DNA of 64,000 nucleotides from assembly GCA_000499405.2 (NCBI GenBank), contig HG738137.1, positions 21,352,603 to 21,416,602 of the forward strand. Reading direction: 5' to 3'. Made by a program: the position numbers and the translations under genes. This stretch comes from Onchocerca volvulus. Taxonomy: Eukaryota > Nematoda > Chromadorea > Rhabditida > Onchocercidae. This document shows, piece by piece, positions 1 through 16,027 of this stretch. How positions within the stretch are numbered: position 1 is the stretch's first letter; each line of letters begins with the position of its first letter. Below the pieces are notes generated by a model. That model worked only from the letters and a program-made list of their open reading frames with translations, searched no databases and was not told the origin of the DNA.

Positions 1-104
1 GTACAGAAATGGTTTTTTCGGCACGTGAATGAAAACATTATTACTTTTCATACTCAATGTGTAATAGGATTTAGCATTTTTGGAATTCATCAGTAATTTT
101 GTAG

Positions 105-3100
105 ATAACTGTCGAATACCGGTACGTAATCATGTTTTCTTCCTTGACATACGATCAGAGCGAATCTTACAGTCAGGTGATCTCATACAACATGGCGGTG
201 GCGCAAGGATGGTTTGCTTACGTGGTTATGAACTACAGGGAAATGATAAGTTTGAGTGCAATCAAGGAATGTTCATTCAACAAATCGGGCATTGCAGACC
301 AAGTGCGGCTTTTATTTTTGTCTTTGTATAGATTAATATTTGAATGATATGAAGCAAGAAATAGGTTGCAATCAAACTAGCAAGTAATAAATGTTCAGAA
401 AAAGTAATAGTTTTTTTCTGCAGAAAATTGCAAACTAGAAGCAAGTGAGAGCAACAAATATAGCTCTAATAAAACAGAACTGCATCACAATGAAGAAATC
501 GATATGATGTGTGAAACGAACGTTGTTCGCTTAAAATGTCGTTTTGGTGAAATACACCCAAATCTTGGGTGCACTAGTGATGGTTAGTTTTATTTAATAT
601 AAAAATTAATAGATATTTTCTTATTTAAATAAAAGATCTAACTGCATTTGATTCCCCAGGTTGTAGGTCAAGTTTATGCATTAATTGGAATTAGAGAATT
701 GAAGCAACTCGACTTTAAGTAAAATTATTGTAATCATTTTCAAATCTTCAGATTCATTATCGGCATCATGTCGTCGTCCTAATGATGATCAGCCATTTAT
801 TGCATATCGTACAACAAATATCAGTGGCCGTTCAGTTCGTTTAGATATGAGCGTACAACAGGCTACCTTTCCAAAAAATACCATAATTCAATATATCTGT
901 GTGAACAATGAAACTAAAAATAAAGCGAATGCCATCGAATGTCGGAATGGTGAATGGTTCACACGCCTTCTACCCTGTAGTAAGTATGAAAATCTTTGTT
1001 ATGTTTAAAACGAAATTACTTCTATTTAAGCTGTGTATTTTTTAGACTATTAAATTCCCATAAATTAAAAATGTTGAAAAAAAAGTTGAGAAAAATAGAA
1101 TTCGAAACTGCTGGAATCAAAATGTTTTGCCATAATTATTTGATACAGCATTTTTCTTGACAGTGATGCAAATACTTATTTGATATGATACGAATTTACT
1201 TTCCAAAGAAACCATTATCAATGATCAGAGCTTGCACAATCCATGTTCTAAATTATCGATTATCTGGTCTCTTCTGAGTCTTCTTCAAATTCTTCGCCTA
1301 TCTTCTTTAACTTTAACACTTTTCAGTATTTTTTATATCGCACGAATATATTTTCTTCGTGTAAGTAAAAAGTCTAGCGTGGAAAATGTTAGCAGCAGGA
1401 AGTAAAAACTTGGTTTCGTCTTAAAGGCAATATTTATTGATTTATATGCAAGAATTTAACACAAAATTTAACACATTTGCCAATGCTATTACTTTAGGAT
1501 AAGACTGTTAAATTTGGAAGCTGTTAAGATTTGTATTTTCGAAAATTTTTTATATTTATCTGCTCAGATTTATGAAATTTAAAAGAATAAGCAGATTTGA
1601 AATATTTTTTCAAACTTTGATAACAGCAGTTTTCACCAAATTCTGACAACTTCCTAAAATTTCTTAACTCTCAAATTTTGCTTGATTGAATTAAATAAAA
1701 AGTATTACTATTTGTAGTAAAAGCGTCTGCAGCTCCGTTTGTTACGCAGTCCGATGGAATGTGCAGCATGCCTAACCTTGCTTCCTCCTACAAAATCCTT
1801 AACATCAAAAATTCTCATTTTTCAACAAAATCACGTTTTGCTAGTGGAACTACTTTAAAGGTTTTTCTTTTTTTTTTTTTTTTGTTTGTTTGAAAGATTT
1901 TGTCAAATAATGTGAATGTGGCAAATATTCCTTAATACAAATTTTCTGGCTTGAATATTTGTTAACATCAATTTCTTCCCTTCTCTCCATCAAGTTATTG
2001 CTGACCAGCTGGAAAATGAGTAGCCGAGAGGCTTGATTTGTATTAGTGTTTTTGCCATCTTTCTGATTGTTATGAATTGTTGAGAATGTTGTTTTAAGTA
2101 ATGTGATTTTGGAAAAAATTTTTATATTTTCTGGAGGCATACTTGTGCATATCAAGTTTAGTTAGGCTGTGCTGTGGGGTTTTTGATAGAAGAAGATAGA
2201 ACAATGGAGATGCGTTGTCGTAGAGGCAAATGGATTATCGCTGGTATGCTACATTGCTATTCAGGTCAGGAAACTATCAAAATTCCAGCTTCATAATAAA
2301 TCTGTTTTAACATTCCTAAAAATGGCATTCTGTCGATATAAGAGATTCTATGAAATTTGTGGAAGAAAGCATTTTAAAATCTACAAATCGATAATTGTTC
2401 AATATAAGCTATGTTGTAACAATCTTTAACAAGGATAGATTAACTGAAACGATTTAATGGTGGTATAAGTGAACTTCTTGAAGCTAAAATATGTGCATAC
2501 ATATCTATATATTGTAATATTCAGAGAATATAACAATAAGGGTTTTAATTTGCTCTTTCGAGGTTTTTCGGAATGATTTTTATATTCTCGTATATAGATG
2601 GATAGCCATTTTCAAATCATCAAGCTTAAAATTGAACTAATTTATGTTTAATTTTATTCAATTGTTTAGCTATTACAGATGTACAATCATGTGAATATCG
2701 GATGAATGAAAGATCACATCTGATTGCTTTTTCTGCGAAGCATAGGCAACAGATTACTTTTAATCAGCGATTTGCTGGTAAGTTTCCTAATTGCATCCAG
2801 AATTTCAGAGATTTTGTGTTAATTTTCGTCCTTATATTACATTCTTAGCAAGTCTCTTTTTCCTGTAAGTTTCTCGAATTATTATCTTAATGATTTATAG
2901 ATGGTACGGAGTTAATCTTTTCGTGTCAAGAGTATGGTATGCACCAATTTATGGGAAATGCTGTTATCAGATGTAGAGGAGGCACATGGGTACCCAAAAT
3001 ACCCAAATGTATCGCATTGGATCCACTTAACGAAAATGGTTGGTGATATTTCAATTACCTTTAAACCGATGTTCTTTCTTCGGCGAATAGAGGCTTATTA

Positions 3101-5264
3101 CACTAATCGATACATTTGTATACTTATTTACTACTGTTGTTTGTTTTGTGTTACACATGTTATGACTGTTTCGGTATCGTTATCTTCCGTTTATTTAAAT
3201 TTATAAAGATTTCAATCTTCCCTGTGTAATGAAATTCAGAATTTTGAATTCCGTCAGATAGTGCACCTCCCATAAATTTGGAATTAGGACGAAACTTGCA
3301 TACAATAACACCACAAGGACACCTTATGGTGAATATATCAACAACGCTTCGACTTCAGTGTTTATTTCCTCGAAGAAAAGGTCAGCCAAGATGGGAAGTT
3401 TCTACAACGTATCGGAAATACCCACAATCATGGGTTGAAATTGATTTGCCTGGAAAACCCGGCATAGATGCCTACGAAGTAATTTTTAGCGCTATTTCCA
3501 TAAAAGTTTTTAGTTTTTCTTAATTTTTTAATGACATAACAATTCTAGGAACTTCGAAGTAATAATGACTGTTTATTATAGTTGATTGTAACTGCAGCAC
3601 GTCCTGAAGATGGAGGATTTTTTCATTGTATTCTTCCAACTGGACACCGAAATACTGTCAAAATTATTGTAAACGGTTAGTATTTGATTCCAATGTCTTT
3701 GAACAGCAAAAAAAAAGAGAAGAGCATGTATAAAAAGCATATATAGCATATATATTTGCATATATAAAAATGCATATGTAAGAAATTGTCGAAAAAGATA
3801 AAATCGTAATATTTTATTGCAGATCAAAAATGCGTATCATTTACAAATTCAACAAATTTACAAATCTTTTACACAAGTTCTCATTTATTTATTGGAACAG
3901 TTGCGCAATTTTCATGTGAAAGTGGTTTTTATGTTGACGGACCACGTTCATCGATATGTCTGAATTCCGGAAAATGGTCTCATACTTTACCAAAATGTCG
4001 AGGTAGACTGAACTTTGATAGTAACAATAATAATTTGAATAATTTAATTGGTTTAAATCTTACTCGTATTACTATCAGTACTTCAAAGCATGAAGATATA
4101 TCGGATGAAATAACAGCGGACAATTAATCATTATATTGAGCTAGAAACTTTGTTCCTGTTTATTGCAAGATTGTATGCAATCGAATCAAGCAATCATTTG
4201 ATGTTTTCTTTTTTTCTAATTTGATGATTAAACAAATAAGAAAAAAAAAAAAAAAAAAAAAAAAACAAACATGCCGCTATATAATTTAATACGATCAATT
4301 TCCACAAGGCACTTTTTGTAGCATTGCAGTGTCCACCACTGGTGATCGTGGATTCCGAAATGAAAGTAGTGGTTACGACGTTCAGAGCTGGAGGTATTGC
4401 ACGATTCTCTTGTTCATTAACACATTTTCTGGACGGAAATCGAACATTAAAATGCCTTCCACACGGGGAATGGTCAGGAATTGTGCCGCAGTGTAAAAGT
4501 AAGTTCCCATCTACTGCATGGAAAAAAGTGTTTTGTATTTCTTTTTGACAAAAATTAAATCTGCAATTTTTATCAATTATATTTATTTGTCATTGTAATT
4601 TTTATGAATATTCTCATTTACTAATATCTTTCTTTACTTCAGTTTAATCTTATTTTATTTTAAGGCGTGAAATGCCGCATACCTAAAGTGCCACGGAATG
4701 GCGCAATAGTTGGAGAGGTGAAGGATAAATACAATGTGCGGGAAGTAGTTGTATTTGAATGTAGACGTGGTTACATGCTAACTGGTACCGACTATACTGT
4801 ATGTCAAACAAATGGAAACTGGACTTTTATCGATGTAAAATGTATGCTTTGAAAATTCGGCTCAATAAAAAATGTTTTTTTCGTAAAATTGTAATCAGGT
4901 TTCTTGACAATTCACGAAGTTAATCAGTTGGTCACAAAGGAAACCCCTCATAAATTCTAATGAAATGAGATAAAAAACTAAACAATTTGCAACTGACTAA
5001 AAAAGCAATATAAAAAGGATGACGAATTTTCCAGGCATACCAATCTGTCGTTTTCCTGGAAAACCTGAACAAGGAGACAGCACCTCACCAGCTAAAGCCT
5101 ATTATCTTGTTGGAGAAAAAGTAGTATACTACTGTACTTCTACAGAATACCGATTAAATTCAGAAAATGTACTGGAATGCATATCTTCTGGAAAATGGAG
5201 TCAAAAAGTTCCAAAATGTGTATCAGTCGAAAAAAGCGATATTATTAATAAGCAAAAAATTTAA
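105..5264 (+). CDS. Secreted CCP/sushi-repeat protein with one Ig-like module (5' partial)
   Basis: Exons 105-302, 424-582, 752-979, 2166-2264, 2670-2777, 2901-3038, 3258-3478, 3582-3675, 3823-4002, 4322-4498, 4665-4841 and 5035-5264 join in phase, nearly all with phase-1 junctions, as expected for shuffled extracellular modules. The modules have the four-Cys CCP pattern ending in G-x-W...P-x-C (for example GKWSHTLPKC and GEWSGIVPQC). The second and fourth exons carry only partial modules. Exons 3258-3675 lack CCP spacing; they have a Cys in LRLQC and then EDGGFFHC, typical of an Ig fold. The last four exons each encode one complete CCP, and the protein ends after a short basic tail (stop 5262-5264) with no membrane segment, so it is probably secreted. 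Start and signal peptide lie left of the window. C. elegans LEV-9 is a CCP-repeat relative, but I see no WAP domain and do not claim orthology. Family assignment is firm, function unknown. Confidence 0.88.
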
Positions 5265-5727
5265 AAATCAAAAAAAAAACGCTATATTCAGAAGGAGGTG
5301 CCAGTAGAAAACTTGTGTACAGACTGCAAATATTAAATAGATTTGGAATGCTCATAAAAGTCCCATGTCGATACTTTCTATAGATACTAAAGGTAAGGAA
5401 ATGATGCGAACTGGAAACGATTTTGGATTGGATACCTAAAGAATTGTGAATAAAGCAATGGACACGGAAGGAAACATTAGTACTTTTTGCTTTAAATTAT
5501 GCTTGACTTTGAGAAAGCGAAGAAAACATCGGTAAACATTGCAATTTCATGAAATGGTAAACATTCTTCATCAGTAAATACTTGAACAATAGATGAGAAT
5601 GAAAACTGTAAGTTTTTTAAGCAAAACTCCAACCATTATTAAACATCAAAATAAGAAACAATTGCATAATTTTATACAACTGAAGATGTGTAAAAAAAGA
5701 GGAACCCTGAATTTCAAAGAACCTGAG

Positions 5728-7891
<2,164 letters not shown>

Positions 7892-10612
7892 CCTGCAAGT
7901 TTACTAAAGTTACTGTGAAATACGCTCTAGATAGATGCGATTTATTCCAATAACTTTGTGGCCAATTATTCCTAACATCAAGTGATATGATTACGTACAA
8001 TGATAACCTTACACAATCTACCATAATTAATTTCATAATGATATTCAATGAAGACCAGTGAAAAAGACAATACATGCACGATCAATTCCTACCGGGTACT
8101 GAATACTATTCTTCAAAAATCTATATTAACGTACGACGGTCATTCAGAATGAACAAGATTTAGTCGAAATGGATAAAATTTAACTTTTATTTTCACAGTA
8201 ATACATAATATTTATTAATTTAATAGCACTTAAAGTCAATAATCAATAAAATAGTAGAAGTTGATTAATTTATTAATTAATAATGACAGATGTTAAATTT
8301 TCGAGTGATGAATCACAGTTTCCTAAAAATTATTACAACAAATCAATATCATCCCGTGCAATGAGATGTTGTAAAGATTGCAGGGAAATAGAGAATGTGA
8401 AGACTGAGGAATAGAACTTCCACTGGCAAATTTCCGGATGGAATTTCCTCTGCTGTCGATCGCAGCGCCGCAACAAGTCCGAATTTTGTCAACCGCTGAA
8501 ACGAAACTAAACTGTCAATGGACTGTGAAAATTTGTTGGTATCACAACTCTATATTTTAAAATAAAATTCAAATTTAAAAATCGGATGAGATTTGAGCTT
8601 GAGGATTTGAATTTCAAATGAAAGTCGAGTCTTTCAACCTTGAATGAAATTTAAAATTGCAAACTTAAAGTTGCAAAGAAGATCCAAATATATCATTTTA
8701 TGATCTGAATGAAATTGAAATTTTTGAGTTTAAAACTTAAATGAAATTGCAAAGTTATGCTTGGAAAACAATAGAATTAAGGGTTAGAAATACCTTTTTC
8801 TAGCTATGAAACCCTTAAATTGTATGGCAAATATTGCGGCCATGTCATATAAATGTGAAGGTGAATAGCGATGGATTCGATTATTGGTGGTAATTGCTTC
8901 CTTTTTCAAGCAAAGATTTATCAACAATAATGTGCAGGTAACATCAAACAAAGGTCAACGGTCATGTAATTATATCTCATTCCACGCTTCCAAATATTGT
9001 CCCATGCTAATGATGGCTTATCACATAATTACTCTGCCATAGAAGAGTTCAGCACATATATAAGCAATAATGCTGATCAGAGGTAGTGCGATAAGTCAAT
9101 CGCCGTAAGAAAGATTTCAAAGAAACTCACAAATTCCTGTCGCATGCCTGTTGCTTTTGTCGCATTTGTTAGGTTAACAAATTAGGTTAGCATTTCAAGC
9201 TCAATAATAAACTCCGTAATCTTTAAGAATAAAAATGTATGCTAAGAAATTAAGAGAGAATTAAAATTCTCAATTTACATAACAAAATCTGAAAGAAATC
9301 ACGTTGAATGTTATGTTGCGCCGTAAGACAACTTGCGATATAGTAGACGTGAAAATTAATCTGTATAATATCAGTGCAACACTGTACAATCTCTAAAAAA
9401 GTATGACGCGTCGATGGCTAGATAAGTAAATGGCGAACCAAAATACAAAAGCGGATATCGCAAAAGGACTTTCGCTACTATAAATGATTAGGTTTTATAC
9501 CTAAGATCACGAAAGTGAAAAAGGTACTTTGCAATAAGAAATGTGAAATGGCCCCTTGGCGAAACGGACGGAATTAAGTAACTAAATGGGTCATTAGATA
9601 TACCCAAATGTACTTGTTTATTCATTTGTATTGAATTCATGAAAATTTCTTTCGCTTAAGAAAAGATTTGTAATGGAAAGTTTTTATATTCATCATAAAA
9701 CAAAATGACATTTTCATAGGGCGCATTAGAAGGAACACAAAGAAACCTTTAATGGTCCCAGCAGTTTTATTTTGAAATAGTTGAATAAAAAAAAAAAATA
9801 AATAAATTCACACCACACATCAAAGGATGAGACCGCCTTGGTAAGCTGCCAGGAATCTGCGCACGTTAATGACGTATATGCTGCGACAAAACAAGGGAAG
9901 AATTTTGTCCCACTTTTTTTTTGTTGGAATGCTTGAAAACAGTAATTATTTCGATGTATTGTTATACTAAGAAAACTTCTCATTTCCTATTCTCTTCCAA
10001 AGTCTAAAACGATCTATCAGAACTGATTACAGTAAGGATCATGCAGACTGATTGTATATTAGACCTTTGTTTATCTGCTATTAATTATATGCATATGTAT
10101 TAATTGTCACTTCATTTTTCTTTTTAAGGAAAAAGAGACAAACAATGACAGAAATTTGTCAACAAAGTTCACAGTTGAAAATAAGGATAATATTTTGCTC
10201 AATTTAGTTTCAAAAGATTAATATATTGTTACTAATTCTTGTCAAACAAAAATAATAAATGATAATGATAAATTTATGACAAATTATGCTTGCTTTAAAG
10301 TTTTGTTCTCGATGTTCCTGATAGAGATCATTGAACATAGATTATTTTATTTCAGAAATGCTTCCTGTTACATGCTGAAAACTATAGCGAAGTTAATTCA
10401 ATCCTATAAAAGCACAAATTTAAGAAAAAAGAGATAAAAACAGTGACACAACTTTGTTCATAATTCACAGGTAGTAAGTTGAGCAATAATAACGAGGTTA
10501 ATCAGGAGAAGATATCATAGTTATCATACGACTGCTCCATTCCAAGAGGTAAAGATGGAGCACAAATAATAACTCGAGAAAATTCATTTACAAGCAAGAC
10601 AAAAAAGACAGA
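7892..10612. other. Gene-poor stretch between GMP reductase and the bHLH gene
   Basis: AT-rich DNA, probably upstream sequence of GMP reductase and 3' flank of the bHLH gene. The one coding-like patch is 8349-8495, listed separately. A second GC-richer patch near 9825-9900 has acceptor-like TCGCAG on the minus strand but only short open frames. Nothing else is recognised. Confidence 0.5.
8349..8495 (-). CDS. Possible isolated terminal exon, unknown protein
   Basis: A TTTCAG acceptor precedes a 49-codon open frame ending in TGA. The first half (RLTKFGLVAALRSTAEEIPS) has balanced codon use and is much GC-richer than its surroundings; the second half is hydrophobic and may be 3' UTR read through. 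I found no upstream exon that joins in phase: a candidate ATG near 9160 followed by GTGAGT gives a stop when joined. The plus strand is open over the same bases, so the direction is uncertain. It may be a real last exon, a relic, or chance. Confidence 0.25.
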   Translation of the reverse strand, partial: RLTKFGLVAALRSTAEEIPSGNLPVEVLFLSLHILYFPAIFTTSHCTG

Positions 10613-12355
10613 TCATTGTGGCTTATTCAACAATTCCGCTAAGCAGTCAATGTACTGCTGTGCCATTTGTAGAGTTTCAAATTTCGATAACCTTCGACCG
10701 GTCCCTACCGATGGCAGCACAGTTCGCAGCTAAAACTAGAAAGTCTGAGGAAAAACTTCTAAAAAAGATCATTAGAAAAGAAGTTATTTGTAAGCATAAT
10801 CTATATATGTATGTGCTATTGTTGGTGTAACCTTAATAATATAGGCTGATATAAATGGTAAAAAAGTCTGAATGAAACAATCGATGAATCTGATGAATTA
10901 TCATTACAAATATATAAAGTATATTTATGTTTTTATTAAAAATCATATCTTTTCATATAAAGAAATGGAAGGGAAAGTCAATGTAATTAAGTATGTCAGG
11001 CAATTCTGGAAACTTTAAATATAATTTCCTCAGACTTGTCGAATTTTTCGAAATCTATAAACCAAGTAAAATGTAATTGAAAAGATAGGTCAATATATCA
11101 GAAAAAAGGTTATCTCTCTCTCTTTTTGATTATCCAGTTTCAAGTTCTTTCAACCATTCTTCATATTTTTCGATTTCTTGATAATCTATATTTCTCATCC
11201 AGCTTTTTTCCAGTAAACTGGATGAGCAATAAATAATGAATTTACCCTATCGAATGCATCGTTTAAATTATTCATTCGTCGTCGTTCACGTGCATTTGCT
11301 GCTTGACGTCGCATACGTAATAACTGCGGGCTTGGTGTTTTATATCGTCGGGATCCACCCTTATTTCTTCGTGGTGCTTTTATTTCCAACTTAACCATTT
11401 CCTCTTCTTTCTGAACACAACTGAAATATTCATTTATTCACAATTCCTACATTTCTTACTTCTGTCAGTATCGTTGTGATTACAGTACGCTATGTATTCT
11501 TCTGACTACAATACATTAACACAAACAGTGATTAACAATACGTTATCATAAACAGTAATTTTACATGATGTTAATCATCTGACATATCACTAATAATGAA
11601 AGGATGGAAAAAAATAAAATTAATGAGAAATTGCTATAAGAGAGGAAATCAAGCAAAGCTTTGTATTATGAATTCTTGGATGGCAACAATTCTTAAGTTA
11701 TCTCAGCCAATCATAGAAGTTGATCTCATGAATTCTTCTTTTTACCACTCGCACTACATATTCATAAAAATAGTAGTTAGACCATAAGAAAATTTGAATA
11801 ATTAAGCAACCCTTTCGACAAAATAACTTGATTCGAATAAATAGATTACTTAAATATCTGAATAAATTAGTTAAATCCACTCATGGATATTAAAATATCT
11901 GAATAAATTAGTTAAATCCACTCATGGATACTAGGAATTGAATTTTGCACAAAAGTAAAGTTTTGTGTAGTCCTCAAACTCAATTCATTGGTTTATTTTA
12001 TTGTTAAAAGATCTAAATGATGTCATATTTGAATGTTGATAGTTACTGCTATGCAATCATTTCGTAATATCATTTCCGCCAATCGGCGAATAAAAAGATA
12101 AGCAAAATTATCGATAAGCTTACTACAGATAAAAATATTTGTGTGAAACTTTGCAATTATTTAAAAATAAGCTCACTTTTGGTTGCAGCAGAAAGTGTCA
12201 TTGGAGTGATCACAATATGTGCATGATTGATCAACATAATTAACAGTTGTAGCGATGGCGGTAATATCAGTAGATTTCTTAGTGGATACAATGATGGGTG
12301 ATGATAACTGATAATAATGCTGCCAAGTTGCTGATAACGTCGAGGAGGAGGACAT
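10613..12355 (-). CDS. lin-32: LIN-32/atonal-family bHLH proneural transcription factor
   Basis: Three exons (12177-12355, 11246-11420, 10613-10729) join in phase to give 156 residues; C. elegans LIN-32 is of similar size. Exon 2 encodes the lead-in [15 protein letters not shown], which as I recall it is the same as in LIN-32, then the basic region [15 protein letters not shown] and helix 1 (DAFDR). Exon 3 supplies LRTVLP, the loop (VGTGRR) and helix 2 ([20 protein letters not shown]), stopping six residues later. The N-terminal exon is low in similarity, with Ser/Thr and several Cys. Atonal-class factors bind E-boxes as heterodimers with E proteins and specify sensory neurons. The bHLH is split by the intron at 10730-11245, after helix 1. 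Neurogenin or NeuroD types are less likely because the ANARERRRM basic region is atonal-like. Confidence 0.93.
11851..11930. repeat. Tandem duplication, two copies of about 39 bp, in a bHLH intron
   Basis: The unit at 11851-11889 is repeated at 11891-11930 with one extra base. Near identity of the copies suggests a recent duplication. It lies in intron 1 of the lin-32-like gene. Confidence 0.9.
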
Positions 12356-14778
12356 TTCCAGGTAATGTCATTAGCAATCTCCTATCACTGAAATGTCATC
12401 TCATGCAATCAACAATTTTTCTTAAATTTTTGGGCGGGGCAACAAATCTCTGTCTTCCTTCCCTCTCTCCTCTCTTCCTTCCGAGAAAAAGAGCAAGAAG
12501 GTTAGTCATCCATCAAATCTTACGGTAACCCATCCTGCTCCCTTCATTTCCCATCATGACGATGTCGTCATCTCGTCTATTGCGTTGTTCCCGTTTAATA
12601 TTTTACCGTGTAACGCTTTTCAGAAATTTATCTTACAATTGAAACATAAGAGACCAATGTTACAGTAATGAACCATCCAAATTTACAGTAACGCAAGTTC
12701 TCGAACCAAATCATACCAGGCATTATTCAACCGTTTCATTAATTTTCTTCAACCAGTCACGCTATCAAAAGGTAAAAACTTGCTTGTTAATTTTTCATCG
12801 AAACTTAGTTCTAAATTTTCAAATTTTAGATTTGATACATTTCTAGACTTGATTTTGAATGTGACAATTTTTAAGTTTCACATATATGACATATATGAGA
12901 TTTAATATTACGATAAGGAAAAAGATATTACATGAAAGCATTTTCATTTTTTCTCTGTCGTATAACTTGCGACAATGTACTTGCGAAAATGTTTTTTGTC
13001 AATACAATCTTTCTTTTGGAAGTATCTTCTTTTGATCTGTATTGTCTTGTATTTATTAATCATTTTTTATAATAAATCTTTTCAAAAAAAAAGAAAAAAA
13101 AATTCAAATGGAAGTTATTTCAATTCGTAGCAATAATTATGTATACTATAGCATGTTGCAGCAAAAAAAACTGAAACAAACGATGCATTTAAGCATGCTA
13201 AAAAAGAAACTAATGAAGAAATAAATGGAAGCTTGTAAAATTTACGACAACCTTTATCTTTATTAAGTTCTGACGCAAAGCTTCTTCAATTTTCTTTCTG
13301 CAATTTTCACTCCATGTCCAGTACATTAAACTTAATTCCGTACGTGAGTTAGTCACGTATAACTCCCTTCCTTGTTCCTTATTGTAACTTATGCTTAAAG
13401 TTGTTTATTTCCTGGCATCTGTAAATATTTTGCACGTTCTAACCAATCCAAAAAAATTAGCGAAATTTAACTTGCTGAAGATACTGTTATGTATCTTCTA
13501 TTAACTGAGGTTAGAGTTCCAAACTTTCCGGCTGAATATCTTGCATAGAACGTAAAGCATCTAAAAATTTATACATCGTCATACTTTACTACTGAAACCA
13601 CTACAACCGTAATCGAGTTAACTCATTAAAAGAAGAACAATATTAATCTTTTTATTTCATAAAAATATCAAATTCAGATCAATTACTTTGACAAATACAA
13701 AGGAATTTCATCAAGCCATATTTTTCTGATATCTTTTATGAAAATACTTTAACTGAAACAAAAATCAACTTATAGAAAAAAACTCTGACTTAATTTGAGA
13801 ATGCATGAAAATGAATTAAGACTTTTTTTAGCTTTGAATAACAAGCGATCTATGTCACAAAATATTATTAAAAAAATCTTCAAAGAATCCATGCTACATT
13901 CCAAAATTTTAGGTCAAATAAATTTGATGCAATTATAATCTTCCCAAAAATGCATGAAGAAGTGAATTGCAACCAGTTAAAATAGTGAGAAATAAAAAAA
14001 AGACCATCAAAAAGAGAGAAATAACTCAGAAATCAATGGATGCAATCTCTATTGCCAACAGAAACATCAATTTGCTATATTTATAACTTCAACGACAATG
14101 TAAAAAAGCGTCTGTAAACGATGAAAACTACGATTAACTTAACATTTACCAAAAATATAACATTATTTTAGTAGATAATTGATAAGTGAACATTAGTTGT
14201 GTACACGTGCCGCATTGCATTTCCATCTAATATATAAAGCTTTATAATGGCTATAAAACCGTATGTAACACGCTGATGACAAAATACATTGCTGTTGTGC
14301 ACTACTGCATCCTTTAATTATCTATTTTCCAGTTCATTCCGCTCTCCTCACATATCAATACAATGCACACTACACTGACTCCATTTTAATAATTTTTTTC
14401 GAATTTTTAAAAATGAGAAATGTCTAAAATACTGAATCTCATTTCTTTTAAGTTACTTCATTTAAAGCTTAAAACATGACAACACTCTTCAGTAGAAAAA
14501 AGAATATAAGGCAAAAGACAAGCATTTTCCATCAGCACCTTTTTTCCTTCTTCGTTCAAAAAACTGAAACAAACTCAATAGTGCATCTTATAATTTCATT
14601 ATTAGTACAGAGACTTATTTTAAAATATATTTGCTCTAGAAAAAAGAAAGGAATATGTAAGAAGCATCATATAGAAAACTGCATAATATCATAAAGCGAT
14701 TGTCATAGAGTAGTAAACTATCCAGCATCTGACTAAAAAAATAAAGTAGCCTGTCATAGTTTTCAATAAAAATTTTTT
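12356..14778. other. Upstream region of the bHLH gene; no gene seen
   Basis: Holds a pyrimidine-rich stretch at about 12450-12485, a 16-bp palindrome ATGACGATGTCGTCAT at 12556-12571, and otherwise AT-rich sequence with only short open frames. Probably the 5' regulatory region of the lin-32-like gene plus the 3' flank of the Rab prenyltransferase gene. Confidence 0.5.
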
Positions 14779-15976
14779 TTAACAAATAGATAAATCACCA
14801 AGACATTTTTTTCCCATACAAAACACAGGATCAACTGCTGCCAATGATTCATTGTAAGCACCCAGTAGGCTCAGTCCTGCTAGCCCAAAAACAGTGTGGA
14901 AAGGATCAGTCTAAAAAAGAAATTACAAAAAACATTCTGAAGAAAAACACACATGATTCTTCAAACTATCAAAACTGTGTAATGAACTGATTATCACTTA
15001 GTAATCCTACACTTGCAGAAAATGAGATCTATCAAAATAATGATAGAAAGAATACGCACGTATTAACATCAATAAATGAACTCATTGTTTATATCGAAAA
15101 TATACATCCACGAAAATACAAAGTAAAATATTGACTTACCACATCCCCTGGTCTATCAGCAAAACCGCCATCGTTATCTTGACAAGCTAATATGAATTTT
15201 ATCATCGATTTCTGGAAAAAGATGATAAAATCAATAGAATGAATCGTAAAAGTTTGCCAGTATGCTATCAATACATGATACGTAAAGTTTCTTGTCACAA
15301 GATTCTAATAAGTAATAATCTCAAAAATATTACTAACATTATCAATCCAGTGTAATCGTCCAAGTATGCTCAATGATGCAAGTACCCACCAGGAGTAACA
15401 AACATCCGGTAACTTCTCTGGTCTACCTGAAATTTTCTTCAAATACTCAAACAATAAACAAAATAGATTTCAATTGTATGGTCAAGAAGAGATTTATGTG
15501 CATTCGTCCATTTTTGTACTGTTTAGTGCTAGGCATCTAAATTCGCATTAGACATTTTCTACGGGCGCTTCAATACACATTAATAGAATGAAATTCAGCA
15601 TGTATTTCCTGATTGCAATCAGTTTGTTAGTACATAACGAAAAATACAACAGAAAGTTAAGTTCTTTAAGAGACATTGTCACAGCTTTTATGAATATTGT
15701 CATCTTCCCTCTTTTCTCCCTATGCACTCCTGTTGATGAAATGACCGATAATGCGTATAATGATGCGTAAATCGTGTAGTCCTTTAAAGAAAATGTAACA
15801 TTAATGTACAGTTAGTTGACGAACAGTGGTAAAGGAACAACTATTCTAATTTATTATGTTTCAGCCACGCGTCCTTTAATCAATCGTCTCTTTAGTACAA
15901 ACATCTCCATCAGTATCGTTTCACAAAGGTCACTTTGATCTATTTAAAAATCACCCTATACTTATATCGCATACAC

Positions 15977-16027
<51 letters not shown>

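Noticed and set aside
10618..10830. 70-codon plus-strand frame
   Set aside because: Antisense shadow of the bHLH exon 3 carrying loop and helix 2.
11195..11245. Read-through extension of the bHLH exon 2 and a frame ending EWLKELETG
   Set aside because: A GTAAAT donor at 11245 and the true helix-2 exon at 10613-10729 account for the bHLH; the intron needed for the other option would be only about 25 bases.
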